A stretch of DNA of 64,000 bases from JBDSZL01 sp039925145. Its GTDB lineage: Bacteria > Acidobacteriota > Vicinamibacteria > Vicinamibacterales > SCN-69-37. The position numbers were made by a program, and so were the translations under genes. The stretch is taken from contig JBDSZL010000032.1 in the NCBI GenBank assembly GCA_039925145.1, positions 1 through 64,000 of the forward strand. The letters are read 5' to 3'. Below are positions 51,935 to 60,724 of this stretch, in pieces (position 1 is the first letter of the stretch; every line of letters starts with the position of its first letter). The notes under the pieces were generated by a model. It saw nothing but the letters and a program-made list of their open reading frames with translations. It was not told where the DNA came from and searched no databases.

Positions 51935-52768
51935 GTGTCGACTGTCGCCATTCTCGGCGCCGGCCCCTTGGGCTCGGCGGTTGCGCACCGGCTCTGCCAG
52001 CGCGGGCGGGTCAGGCGAATCATCCTCGTAGACGAACGCGTCGACAGCGCCGCCGGCAAGGCGCTCGATCTTCAGCAGTCCGGTCCGGTCGAGCATTTCG
52101 ACACGGCGCTGGTCGCCGAGCGCGACGTGCTCGCGGCGACGGGCGCCTCGGTGGTCGTGGTGGCCGACGAGATCGCCGGAGGCGAATGGGAGGGAGACCG
52201 CGGGCTGGCACATGTCGGGCGACTGGTGCGCGCCGGCAGCCGGGCTCCTATCGTGTTCGCCGGACCGCTGCAGACCCGATTGATGGAGCGCTGCTACACG
52301 GAGCTGAAGATCCCGACGCGCCGGTTGATCGGCACTGCTCCTTCGTCGATGACCGCGGCGGCGCAGGCGCTGACCGGACTCGAACTCAACATGTCGGGTG
52401 TCGAGCTCGTGCTGGTAGGCAGACCGCCAAAGCTCGTAGCGGCGTGGTCGGCCGCATCGGTGGCAGGGTCGCTGCTCTCGGAGCGGATCAATGGCCATCG
52501 GCTGCTGGCACTCTCCGCGTCGGTGGCCAGACTCTGGCCGCCGGGTCCAATTGCCATCGCCGCCGCAACGGCTCCTGTGGTCGAGGCGCTGATCGATGGC
52601 AGCCGCAGGATGCACGACGCGCTGACGGTGCTCGAGGGCGAGCTCGGCGTTCGCGGAACGGCCGTCATGCTGCCGCTCCAGATCGGCATCGGCGGCATCG
52701 TGCGCCACGTCCTGCCGTCGCTCAGCCCACAGGAGCGGACCGAGCTCGCCACATCTATCGGCACATGA
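51935..52768 (+). CDS. Malate/lactate dehydrogenase-like protein without catalytic residues
   Basis: The 277-residue protein has the NAD-binding head of the LDH/MDH family: VAILGAGPLGSAVAHRL, the acidic RIILVDER and an AGKALDLQQSGP segment that matches the second strand region. The family's LDSxR region (catalytic Asp and Arg) reads GTAPSSMTAAAQ, and the GEHG catalytic histidine region reads VGRPPKLVAAW. The family's NP-V-D region reads GPLQTRLM. It may be an NAD-binding pseudoenzyme or may have a changed reaction. The start is a GTG 8 nt after a -10 hexamer. Confidence 0.7.
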   Translation: MSTVAILGAGPLGSAVAHRLCQRGRVRRIILVDERVDSAAGKALDLQQSGPVEHFDTALVAERDVLAATGASVVVVADEIAGGEWEGDRGLAHVGRLVRAGSRAPIVFAGPLQTRLMERCYTELKIPTRRLIGTAPSSMTAAAQALTGLELNMSGVELVLVGRPPKLVAAWSAASVAGSLLSERINGHRLLALSASVARLWPPGPIAIAAATAPVVEALIDGSRRMHDALTVLEGELGVRGTAVMLPLQIGIGGIVRHVLPSLSPQERTELATSIGT

Positions 52769-52798
52769 GTTTCAACGCCGGCTGAAACAGCGCCCGGT

Positions 52799-52804
52799 TA
52801 AGAT
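52799..52804 (+). promoter_or_regulatory. -10 of a probable leaderless transcript (decarboxylase gene)
   Basis: TAAGAT lies 7 nt before the GTG start at 52812, with no Shine-Dalgarno between. Confidence 0.35.
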
Positions 52805-52811
52805 CCTTCGA

Positions 52812-54311
52812 GTGACTGAGCCACGCCGCAGCCCGCTCGACATGGATGCAGAGACGTTCAGGACGCTCGGCCGCGAGCTCGTCGATCAGCTCGCGGACGC
52901 GCTCGCGTCGATCCCTGCACGCCCCATCACACCCAACGAGACGCCCGATCAAGTTCACGAGGCACTCGATGCGAGCCGAACCCTCCCGGAGGAGGGAGCA
53001 CCCGCAGGCGAGCTGTTGCGTGGACTCACGGCACGGCTGTTCGACCATTCGCTGTTCAATGCGCATCCGCGGTTCTTCGGCTACATCACCGCTCCGCCCG
53101 CGCCGATCGGTATCCTTGGCGACCTCGTCGCGTCCGCGCTCAACGCAAATGTCGGGAGCTGGGCGTTGTCGCCGGCGGCGACGGAAATCGAGGCGCAGAC
53201 GATCCGCTGGATCGCCGAGATGATCGGCTATCCGACGTCCTGTGGCGGAGTGCTCGTCAGCGGCGGCAACATGGCGAACTTCGTGGGCTTCTTCGCGGCG
53301 CGCGCTGCACGGACCGGCTGGGACATTCGTCGTCTCGGCAACGCCAGCGCCGATGGCCGGCCCCTGGCCGTATACGTCAGCGCGGAGACGCACACATGGA
53401 TCCAGAAGGCGGCTGACCTGTCGGGCATCGGCACCAATGCCATCCGATGGATCGAGACCGACGTCCACCAGCGGATGGATCTCGGGGCGCTGCGGCAACG
53501 GATCGCTGGAGACGTCTCGGCCGGGGTCGCCCCCTTTCTCGTCGTGGGCACCGCAGGATCGGTCAGCACCGGCGCTATTGATCCACTGGCAGACATCGCT
53601 GCGATCTGTCGGGAACACGACCTGTGGTTCCACGTCGACGGCGCGTACGGCGGGTTCGCCGCCGCGGCAGACGAGGCACCAGCCGATCTGCGGGCGCTGG
53701 CACTGGCCGATTCAGTGGCGGTCGATCCGCACAAGTGGCTATACGCGCCTCTCGAGGCCGGCTGCGCGCTCGTGCGCGACCCGCGCCATCTGCGAGACGC
53801 TTTCTCGTATCACCCGCCCTACTACCATTTCGATGGCCGCGGCCCGAACTTCGTGGACCACGGCATGCAGAATTCGCGCGGGTTCCGCGCGCTGAAGGTT
53901 TGGCTTGCACTTCAGCACGCGGGCGCCGCCGGGTATCGCGCGATGATTGGCGAGGACATGCGCCTGGCTCGCGGGCTGGCCGACGCGGTTGGTGAGCATC
54001 CCGAGCTCGAGCTGGTGACACAGAATCTGAGCATCACGACGTTCCGCTATGTGCCACCGGATCTGCGAGCGTCAGCCGCGGACGAGAAGGTCGGGGCGTA
54101 TCTGAACCGCCTCAACCAGGATCTCCTGGAACGGCTTCAGTCCGGCGGTGAGATTTTTGTTTCGAACGCGGTCGTCACAGGCCGCTACGTCCTGCGTGCC
54201 TGCATCGTGAACTTCCACACGAGCGAGGCCGACGTTGCGGTGGTACCTGGAACCGTGGCGCGCGAGGGCCGCCGCGCAGACGCACGACTTCGCGGCACGA
54301 GCGGCATCTGA
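52812..54311 (+). CDS. PLP-dependent amino-acid decarboxylase (aromatic-L-amino-acid decarboxylase-like)
   Basis: The 499-residue group II decarboxylase has ADALASIPARPITP at the head, HPRFFGYITAPPAPIG, GVLVSGGNMANF, HVDGAYGGFAAAADE and the PLP lysine in VAVDPHKWLYAPLEAG. Family members decarboxylate aromatic or other amino acids; the substrate cannot be fixed from sequence. Length and motif order are normal. It ends about 20 bp before convergent tatC. Confidence 0.9.
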   Translation: MTEPRRSPLDMDAETFRTLGRELVDQLADALASIPARPITPNETPDQVHEALDASRTLPEEGAPAGELLRGLTARLFDHSLFNAHPRFFGYITAPPAPIGILGDLVASALNANVGSWALSPAATEIEAQTIRWIAEMIGYPTSCGGVLVSGGNMANFVGFFAARAARTGWDIRRLGNASADGRPLAVYVSAETHTWIQKAADLSGIGTNAIRWIETDVHQRMDLGALRQRIAGDVSAGVAPFLVVGTAGSVSTGAIDPLADIAAICREHDLWFHVDGAYGGFAAAADEAPADLRALALADSVAVDPHKWLYAPLEAGCALVRDPRHLRDAFSYHPPYYHFDGRGPNFVDHGMQNSRGFRALKVWLALQHAGAAGYRAMIGEDMRLARGLADAVGEHPELELVTQNLSITTFRYVPPDLRASAADEKVGAYLNRLNQDLLERLQSGGEIFVSNAVVTGRYVLRACIVNFHTSEADVAVVPGTVAREGRRADARLRGTSGI

Positions 54312-54329
54312 CGATCGGCGTCCAGCCCG

Positions 54330-55178
54330 TCAGACCTGCAGCGCGTTTACTTTTCTTCGGGACCCCATCCGCGCGATCGTGCGTCTGACGACACGCGCAC
54401 CAACCAGAAGGAGAAGCACGAGCTCCGAGTCGTGCGCCCGACGATCGGTTGCCTTCCGGCCGAACAGCCAGGCGAGGCCGATGCTCAGCACATAGAGCAG
54501 GATCACCGGCCCGCCCATGGCCGCCATGCCTACGCCGCCGCCATCGGGTGAGAGTACGCCAGCGACGATGGCGATAAGCAGAACGGCGAGCTTGAAGTGC
54601 CTGATCATGAATCGGGGCGTGATCATGCCCATCCGCGCGAGGAAGACCACGAGCGTCGGCAGTTGAAACGTGATCCCCATGGCCAGGATGAGTCGCAGGT
54701 ACATCGAGAACGCTGGCTCGACACGTGGCATGAACGTCAGGTAATCGCGCGTGAAGTGGCCGAAGAACTGCCAGACGATTGGAAAGACGACATAGTGCGC
54801 AAATGCGGCGCCGATGACGAAGCACACTGTCGACATGGCGATGAAGGGAAGGGCCAGGCTCTTCTCGCGCGAGTAGAGCCCGGGCGCGATGAACAGCCAC
54901 ACCTGCGCGAAGACGAGCGGCGACGCCAGGATGAGTCCTGCAATGAGCGCGATCTTCACCTGCAGCATGAACGCTTCACCCGGATCGGTGTAGATGAGCG
55001 TCTGTCCCGCCGGCAGCAGCGCCTGCATCGGGCGCATGATGAAATCGAAGATCCGATCCACGAAGAAGAACGTCACCGCGAAACCGGCGCCGACCGAGGC
55101 CAAGGCCCAGATCAGACGCTTTCGAAGCTCCTCGAGGTGATCCAGGAACGACATCGTCTTGCCTTCGTGCACATCCAC
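54330..55178 (-). CDS. tatC: Sec-independent protein translocase TatC
   Basis: The 282-residue protein has six hydrophobic helices and the TatC N-terminal signature MSFLDHLEELRKRLIWAL, which binds the twin-arginine signal. Other conserved parts are the first loop DPGEAFMLQVKIAL and PLVFAQVWLFIAPGLY. The GTG at 55178 is preceded by AAGGAGGT at the right distance; a GTG at 55184 would sit on that Shine-Dalgarno. TatA/TatB are not in the window. Confidence 0.93.
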   Translation of the reverse strand: MDVHEGKTMSFLDHLEELRKRLIWALASVGAGFAVTFFFVDRIFDFIMRPMQALLPAGQTLIYTDPGEAFMLQVKIALIAGLILASPLVFAQVWLFIAPGLYSREKSLALPFIAMSTVCFVIGAAFAHYVVFPIVWQFFGHFTRDYLTFMPRVEPAFSMYLRLILAMGITFQLPTLVVFLARMGMITPRFMIRHFKLAVLLIAIVAGVLSPDGGGVGMAAMGGPVILLYVLSIGLAWLFGRKATDRRAHDSELVLLLLVGARVVRRTIARMGSRRKVNALQV

Positions 55179-55271
55179 GCTCACCTCCTTGTACGGGCCG
55201 TTGTGCGCTGATAGTCCAGCCTTTCGACCGACAAGGCAAGCTCTTCCGATCGGCCGACACCCGAGCAGCCG

Positions 55272-55682
55272 CTATGTGGGATTGACGATCGTGACGCCGA
55301 GGTCTCTGAAGTCCTTCTCGTTTCGAGACACGATGGCCAGGCCGTGGACACGCGCGGTTGCGGCGAGCAGGGAATCGATCACTGGAAGCGGACGCGAAAC
55401 AAGGGCGCGTAGCCGCCCCCATTCGTCGGCGACCGGCTCGTCGACGGGCAGCACCCGGTCCACATAGAGGTGCGATAGATCCGCGAGCCAGAGTCCCAAC
55501 GCGTGTGCGCGGGCCGCGTCTCGGGCTTTCAGCCGATCCACACCTTCGCGGATTTCGCCCAAGGTCAGCACACTGACGTACAGGTCGTCCGCGTCCTGTG
55601 CATCGAGCCAGGCGAGGATCGCCGCCTTCGGCCGCGGCTTGCGGATCTCCGACAGGATATTGGTATCGAGCAGGACCTTCAC
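55272..55682 (-). CDS. VapC/FitB-type PIN-domain toxin
   Basis: The 136-residue PIN-domain ribonuclease carries the acidic residues of the active site in VLLDTNILSEIRK, VSVLTLGEIREG and PVIDSLLAATARVHG, with a terminal SRNEKDFRDLG. The start GTG 55682 overlaps the stop of the antitoxin gene (GTGA), typical of a toxin-antitoxin operon. It should cleave RNA when not bound by its antitoxin. Confidence 0.9.
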   Translation of the reverse strand: MKVLLDTNILSEIRKPRPKAAILAWLDAQDADDLYVSVLTLGEIREGVDRLKARDAARAHALGLWLADLSHLYVDRVLPVDEPVADEWGRLRALVSRPLPVIDSLLAATARVHGLAIVSRNEKDFRDLGVTIVNPT

Positions 55683-55909
55683 AGCGCGACCGGCCGTCCG
55701 GTATCCCGAGAGCGCCGCACTCGAATCGGACCAGGTTCTGGCATCGCCCTCAAGAAGGCCTTGAAATCGCGGCTCGACATGCCGGCCGCCAAGGCCGACT
55801 CGAGAATCGCGCGGTGCTCGGCCTCCGCCGACCGCCCCGCTCTCGCGGCCCGTTGCTTGAGCGCCTTGACGACACGCGGCGGAACGTTCCGGACAACCAA
55901 TTGCGACAT
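55679..55909 (-). CDS. FitA-like ribbon-helix-helix antitoxin
   Basis: The 76-residue protein begins SQLVVRNVPPRVVKALKQRA, followed by GRSAEAEHRAILESAL, which match the DNA-binding RHH domain of FitA. The C-terminal part (FLRAMPEPGPIRV) should bind and block the toxin. It is the first gene of the pair and probably binds the promoter upstream of 55909. Confidence 0.88.
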   Translation of the reverse strand: MSQLVVRNVPPRVVKALKQRAARAGRSAEAEHRAILESALAAGMSSRDFKAFLRAMPEPGPIRVRRSRDTGRPVAL

Positions 55910-55966
55910 GCTTGCAATGATAGCATTCGGCAGACATAGGAGGCATTGGCCGCGTCGGCGGCATCG

Positions 55967-56090
55967 TCACTTCCGCTGTGGGTCCACGAGCAGTCGATAG
56001 AGGAGTGGCATCACGCTGCCTGCCACCGCACTTGGCAGTATGAGGAAGGCCGCTCCGATGGTGACACCGCCGGCTTGAGGCCTGCGAGGC
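55967..56090 (-). pseudogene. Possible C-terminal relic of a membrane protein
   Basis: About 40 codons read GGVTIGAAFLILPSAVAGS, then VMPLLYRLLVDPQRK and a stop, which looks like the last transmembrane helix and tail of a membrane protein. No start codon or upstream domain is left; family unknown. It lies in debris between the antitoxin and the next relic. Confidence 0.3.
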
Positions 56091-56105
56091 AGGAAGGAGC
56101 GTGTG

Positions 56106-56371
56106 GTGCGTCAAAGTCTTCTCTTGTTGCTGGTGATGGTTGCGTGCATCGAGATTCACGCAAGCGTGGTCCAGGCGACGCGCCAAGGCGCGACTCCGAC
56201 CGGGATGCCGTCGACTCCCGCCTGTTCGGTGCTCACTAAGGAACTGCTCGCACAGACCACGCCGCTCCAAAAGCAGACGTTCAAATGGACGTCCCCAGCG
56301 GTCGCACGTCAGCGTCGATTCAGTCCAATGTCATAGCGTTGGCCAAAGCTGTCTTGCCGAAGTTGAAGTGA
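56106..56371 (+). pseudogene. Secreted protein gene with internal deletion and frameshift
   Basis: A signal peptide (VRQSLLLLLVMVACIEIHAS) and the segment PACSVLTKELLAQTTPLQKQ are followed by a different frame reading TSASIQSNVIALAKAVLPKL and a stop at 56369-56371. The N-terminal C-x-L-L-T-x-E and the C-terminal ALAKxxLPKL are reminiscent of DUF3558-like lipoproteins or secreted proteins. The two parts meet around 56285, so the middle of the gene seems to be missing. AAGGAG lies 6 nt before GTG 56106. In its own frame the first part stops at about 56336. Confidence 0.45.
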
Positions 56372-56435
56372 GGGCCCATTCTCAAGACATTGATGAACAT
56401 CGCCAACCGACAACGCTGGCAGGCCAGCGTTTTGC

Positions 56436-58427
56436 CTACTGCGACACGCGGATATTCTGCGTGGCAACCGCACTCTCAGCGATCGATACCCGCAGCGCCG
56501 CGCCCGCGAGGGTCTTGAGAAATTCCGGATCGTATTGCGCGCCGGGTTCGATGTCGGAAACCGCGGCGAGCAAGTAGTCGCCGGCGGGAACGGTCCGAAA
56601 CGTGTACCGGCCCGACATGTCGGGCCGCGTCATCTGGATGCGCCGCGAGCCGGGTGTCCAGTAGCGGCTCTCGGCGGGCACGAGGAGAATCGAGTAGTCC
56701 GCGGCAGGCGATCCCGACGCGTCTGACAACGTGCCGGTCAGCCCACTCGGCTTGTCGGTCACGGTGATCACCACGCCCGTCACGTCGCGGTCGCCGGCTA
56801 ACACGAGCGGCGCATCGAGGATGTCTTCGCCATTGACGATCGCCGACCGCACCACGCCCCCGCCGGTGATGCGCAGCGTGTACCGGCCAGGTCCAACACC
56901 CGGGATGGCAAAGCGTCCTTCTGTGTCTACGACGGCCTCTGGCAGCGGCCCGTACTGCGGAAGTTGCACAGGACCAGGTGTGGTCAAGAGCGCTACCGTC
57001 ATGCGGCGCGACGCGTCTGACCGCGACGCCATGTCGAGAGCCACCGTACCTGAAATCGAGCGGCCGGGCTGGAGGACGAGATCGACGGACGGCGACGATT
57101 GGCCGTCGACGAACACGGAGGCCTTTGCCCACAGACGCTGCTCGCCGGTAAGAGGCGGCGGGGGGACATACGACCCATTCGTCGACGGAGACGGAACCGG
57201 GACCGTCTGCGCGAACACCGTGTACTGACCTGGCGCGACGTTACGCAGGAAGAACCGGCCCTCGAGGCCGACCTGCGCACCCAGGTAAGACTGCTCCGCC
57301 TCCGGGCTCTCGTTGACCATCGCGATCTGTACGCGCGTGCCTTCGGGAGCGCCAAAGGCGGTCCCCGTCACACTTCCGGCTCGGACCAGGACGACCCGGA
57401 TGTCCACACCGCTACGCTCCTCGCCCGCGCTCACTGCCACAGTCATGGCGGCGCCCGGGGAGATGGCGCTGGGGTAATAGGTCGGTGCGAAGCCCCCCTG
57501 CTCGACCGGTCGGCCATCGATCATCTGCACCGTCGACGCGGGAAGGGTCACAACAGACGGCGCGGCACTTCCCGGCCGCTGCGACGCGCGCGCCGCGGCC
57601 AGCGCCCGCTGAAAGGCCGCCGCGTCTGTCGCAACGCGATCGGCAAGCATCATGTCATTGGCCTGCGGCGTCGTCGCGACGATGTAATCGCCGGGAGTCA
57701 GCCCGAAGGCGCGATACACGCCGCGATCGTCGGTGGACGAACCGCCAGTCTGCTGAAGGCGACGCATTCCGGCGTTGGACACGTATCGAAGCAGGCGAAC
57801 CTGTGCGTTGACAGCCGGCGCGCCATCTTCGCCGTAGACAGTGCCGGTGATCACTCCACCACGTTGCATCGGCAGCGTGATACTGACGCGCTGCCCCTCA
57901 GCCATCCGAATGAATGCGGGCTGCCGTCCTGGCCCCTTCTGGCCGTACGCCAGGGGCAGGTACTGGCTCAGGATCGCGTTCACTGTGAACTGCCCGGACG
58001 GCATGGCCTCGAAGAGAAATTGTCCCTGCTCGTCAGTGATCGTGTTCCGGGTTAGACCAGGACCGGATGAGGCCGATTGAGCGATCGCGCCAAGGGTAAC
58101 CGTGGACCCGCCCGCGATGCCTCCGACAACATTGCGCGCGCCCGCCGGTGCCGCACCGGCTGGCGCCGATCCGCCGCTGGCGGTGCCAGAGACCGTCACT
58201 CGCGCCCCTCGGATCGGCCGTCCCGTATCCGCCGCGACAACCGTTCCGCCCAGGCTCCCGGTCCCGATGGGCACCGCCTGCGTTCGTGCCAGCGTTGCGT
58301 CTCGCGAAGGGGGCGGAGGGGGTGGGGGTGGCGGCGGCATGATCTGGCTCACCACCCCGTCGCGCTGCGCGAGCAGAGGAACGGCCACAAGGAGACAAGT
58401 CATCAGCACACAGGCGCGCACCATCAT
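56436..58427 (-). CDS. Secreted CarboxypepD_reg-repeat protein (paralogue)
   Basis: A 663-residue exported protein with a signal peptide (VLMTCLLVAVPLLAQ), a run of about ten prolines, and then CarboxypepD_reg modules: GSLGGTVVAADTGRPIRGARV, DEQGQFLFEAMPSGQFTV, DDRGVYRAFGLTPGDYIV and DTEGRFAIPGVGPGRYTL. The end (RYWTPGSRRI to QNIRV) is closely similar to the end of the protein encoded at 13311-15473. The start is ATG 58427, with GAGGAGG 5 nt upstream. It follows the two NHL-repeat genes in the same direction, so an exported unit is likely. Confidence 0.8.
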   Translation of the reverse strand: MMVRACVLMTCLLVAVPLLAQRDGVVSQIMPPPPPPPPPPSRDATLARTQAVPIGTGSLGGTVVAADTGRPIRGARVTVSGTASGGSAPAGAAPAGARNVVGGIAGGSTVTLGAIAQSASSGPGLTRNTITDEQGQFLFEAMPSGQFTVNAILSQYLPLAYGQKGPGRQPAFIRMAEGQRVSITLPMQRGGVITGTVYGEDGAPAVNAQVRLLRYVSNAGMRRLQQTGGSSTDDRGVYRAFGLTPGDYIVATTPQANDMMLADRVATDAAAFQRALAAARASQRPGSAAPSVVTLPASTVQMIDGRPVEQGGFAPTYYPSAISPGAAMTVAVSAGEERSGVDIRVVLVRAGSVTGTAFGAPEGTRVQIAMVNESPEAEQSYLGAQVGLEGRFFLRNVAPGQYTVFAQTVPVPSPSTNGSYVPPPPLTGEQRLWAKASVFVDGQSSPSVDLVLQPGRSISGTVALDMASRSDASRRMTVALLTTPGPVQLPQYGPLPEAVVDTEGRFAIPGVGPGRYTLRITGGGVVRSAIVNGEDILDAPLVLAGDRDVTGVVITVTDKPSGLTGTLSDASGSPAADYSILLVPAESRYWTPGSRRIQMTRPDMSGRYTFRTVPAGDYLLAAVSDIEPGAQYDPEFLKTLAGAALRVSIAESAVATQNIRVSQ

Positions 58428-58453
58428 CCGGCCTCCTCTTCGACGTGCGGGCG

Positions 58454-59566
58454 CTACCTTCCCGGGTGCAGCGTCAGCTTCTGGACTCGCCAATTGAGCA
58501 ACTCGCCCACGAACAACTGGTTCTCAACCCTGCAATCGATCGCGTTGACCGTGCCGAACTCTTTGAGGCTCTTGCCTGCGCGGCCGAATTTTCCGACGAT
58601 CCGGCCATCGAGCTCGAGTTTGTAGATTTCGCCGTTGTCCATCGTTTCAGGATCGTTGGAGTTCGAGCTGTAGAGGTATCGGTGCGATCCGTTTGTCATG
58701 CAGATCGCCGACGGCGTTCCAATTCCGCCGATCTGCGCCTTGACGTTTCCGTCGCCGTCGAACACCTGGATGCGCTTGTTTCCGCTGTCGGCGACGTACA
58801 CGTTCCCGGATCCGTCGACGGCGATTCCGCGCAGCGCGCTGAACTGGCCGGGGCCGCTGCCGCGCGATCCCCACGTGCGGATAAAGCGACCATCCCTATC
58901 GAACTTCGCAACACGCGCGTTGCCCGTTCCATCGCCCGCACCGTCGGCCACGTAGATGTTGCCAGCACGATCCCACGCGACGTCCGCGGTTCGCGTGAAG
59001 CTGTCACCCGGAATGCCCGCGCCTGCCTGGGCGGCAGCCCCGCCTGTGCGGCCCGCAGCCGGCGGCGTCGCCGCCGCACCCCCACCAGCCGGACCGGTTC
59101 CACGGCCCAACGTAACGGCGGCAACGGGAATGCTCTCCGGCTTCCGGCTGAACACCATCAGCACTCCCCCTTGCGGATCGAACTTGATAACTTGAGTCGA
59201 TCCCTGATCCACCGCCCAGATGTTGTCTTGCGGGTCGACGCGCACCGCCTGCGCGAAGTTGAAGCCGTAGATCCCCTGCCCGATTTCCTTGACGAAGCGG
59301 CCTGTCGCGTCGAACTCGAATAGTCTCGAACCGCCTTTATAGAAGGTGCGCGAGGCACCCACGGCCGCGTGTGCGGGCCCCGTCCTCGTAAAGACGAACA
59401 GATGTCCATGCGAGTTTGTCGCGACACCGGCAGCCTCACCCAGATAGACACCATCCGGGAGCTTTAGGATGTCCGCAGCATCGAATGGGATCTCTGCGAC
59501 CGGGTTTTGTGCAGTCATTCCGGTCGTCAGCGCCAGCGCGACAATGACAGAGAGCAGGCGCCTCAT
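58454..59566 (-). CDS. Secreted NHL-repeat protein (second of a pair)
   Basis: The 370-residue protein has a signal peptide (LLSVIVALALTTGMTAQ), then an NHL/SMP-30-like beta-propeller: VYLGEAAGVATNSHGHLFVF, AQAVRVDPQDNIWAVDQGS, FTRTADVAWDRAGNIYVAD and RGIAVDGSGNVYVADSGN. A Gly/Ala-rich insert of about 40 residues (AGGGAAATPPAAGRTGGAAA) lies between blades. The ATG overlaps the stop of the preceding paralogue (ATGA). Partners are unknown. Confidence 0.82.
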   Translation of the reverse strand: MRRLLSVIVALALTTGMTAQNPVAEIPFDAADILKLPDGVYLGEAAGVATNSHGHLFVFTRTGPAHAAVGASRTFYKGGSRLFEFDATGRFVKEIGQGIYGFNFAQAVRVDPQDNIWAVDQGSTQVIKFDPQGGVLMVFSRKPESIPVAAVTLGRGTGPAGGGAAATPPAAGRTGGAAAQAGAGIPGDSFTRTADVAWDRAGNIYVADGAGDGTGNARVAKFDRDGRFIRTWGSRGSGPGQFSALRGIAVDGSGNVYVADSGNKRIQVFDGDGNVKAQIGGIGTPSAICMTNGSHRYLYSSNSNDPETMDNGEIYKLELDGRIVGKFGRAGKSLKEFGTVNAIDCRVENQLFVGELLNWRVQKLTLHPGR

Positions 59567-60621
59567 CGTTGCTCCTCTCGCGCGGGACGGCTCGTGGCGG
59601 ACGGGCGCAGCAGAATCTTCTGCACCCGCCACGCCGTGATCTCCGACACAATCAGCTCGTCTGGGTTGCGGCAGTCGATCCCGTGGACGGTGCTGAACTG
59701 GCCCAGCTTCTTGCCAGCCGCGCCGAAGCGCCCGAGAATCGTGCCGTCGAGCTCCATCTTGTAAATCTCACCCGTGACTGCCGCAGTGCGTGAGTCGCCA
59801 TTGTCCGGGACCGAGTTCGACACATACAGATACTGATGCGGGCCCGGCGATATGCAAACGGTCCACGGGTTACCGACGGTGTCGTAGATCCTCTTGAAGT
59901 TCAGGTCCTTGTCCCACACCTGCACTCGCGCGTTACCGCGATCGCCGATGTAAAGATTGCCCTGCGCATCGGCAGCAAGCGTGTGTGGCAAGTTGAGCTG
60001 GCCCGGCTCGGTTCCGCGCGTGCCCGCTGACTTCAGAAAACGACCGTTCCTGTCGTACTTCACGATTCGCGAGTCGCTGTAGCCGTCGGAGACGAAGATG
60101 TCTCCTTCGGCATCCCAGGCAACATCCGTCGGACGGCTGAACGAGTACGGCCGGTTGACACCGGAGTAGGCACCGCTCCCGCTCATCGCAGACAACTGGT
60201 CCATTGCCTCGGGCCGCCGCCCGAGCGTCATCAGCACCCGTCCGGTCGGGCTGAACTTGATCACCATGTTCGTGCCTTCGTCGACCGTCCAGATGTTGTC
60301 CTGCGAGTCCACGCGCACGGCGTGGGCAAACGCGAACCCGTAGAGGCCCTGTCCAATCTCCCTGACGAACCGACCTGCCGCGTCGAACTCGAAGAGCCGC
60401 GTCTCACGGCTGCGCGTGTACACGAACACGTGGCCCTTCGAGTTGGTGGCGACTCCAATGCCTTCCCCCAGATAGACGTCCGGGGGCATGTGAAGAAACG
60501 CCGGCACCGACCGGAACGGAATCTCCGGAACGTGCTCGGCCTTGGCTTTGGTTTGCGCCAGAAGATTGGTGCCCGCGAGCATCGCAAGCACGAGGATGCC
60601 AACGGAACAACAGCGTGTCAT
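59563..60621 (-). CDS. Secreted NHL-repeat protein (first of a pair)
   Basis: The 352-residue protein has a signal peptide (VGILVLAMLAGTNLLAQ) and an NHL propeller with VYLGEGIGVATNSKGHVFVY, FAHAVRVDSQDNIWTVDEGT, FSRPTDVAWDAEGDIFVSD and HTLAADAQGNLYIGDRGN. It is a clear paralogue of the next gene; both open with EIPF and end with a WRVQK segment. GGAG lies 8 nt before the ATG. The two genes probably arose by tandem duplication. Confidence 0.83.
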   Translation of the reverse strand: MTRCCSVGILVLAMLAGTNLLAQTKAKAEHVPEIPFRSVPAFLHMPPDVYLGEGIGVATNSKGHVFVYTRSRETRLFEFDAAGRFVREIGQGLYGFAFAHAVRVDSQDNIWTVDEGTNMVIKFSPTGRVLMTLGRRPEAMDQLSAMSGSGAYSGVNRPYSFSRPTDVAWDAEGDIFVSDGYSDSRIVKYDRNGRFLKSAGTRGTEPGQLNLPHTLAADAQGNLYIGDRGNARVQVWDKDLNFKRIYDTVGNPWTVCISPGPHQYLYVSNSVPDNGDSRTAAVTGEIYKMELDGTILGRFGAAGKKLGQFSTVHGIDCRNPDELIVSEITAWRVQKILLRPSATSRPAREEQR

Positions 60622-60724
60622 GAGGTGCTCCAGATGCGCGGGTGGACCGGTTGGCGCATCTTATCGCGGCCACGATCGTGGCGGGAGCCGCGGCAGCCAC
60701 GATAGGGCGCTGTCTGGGTATCAA

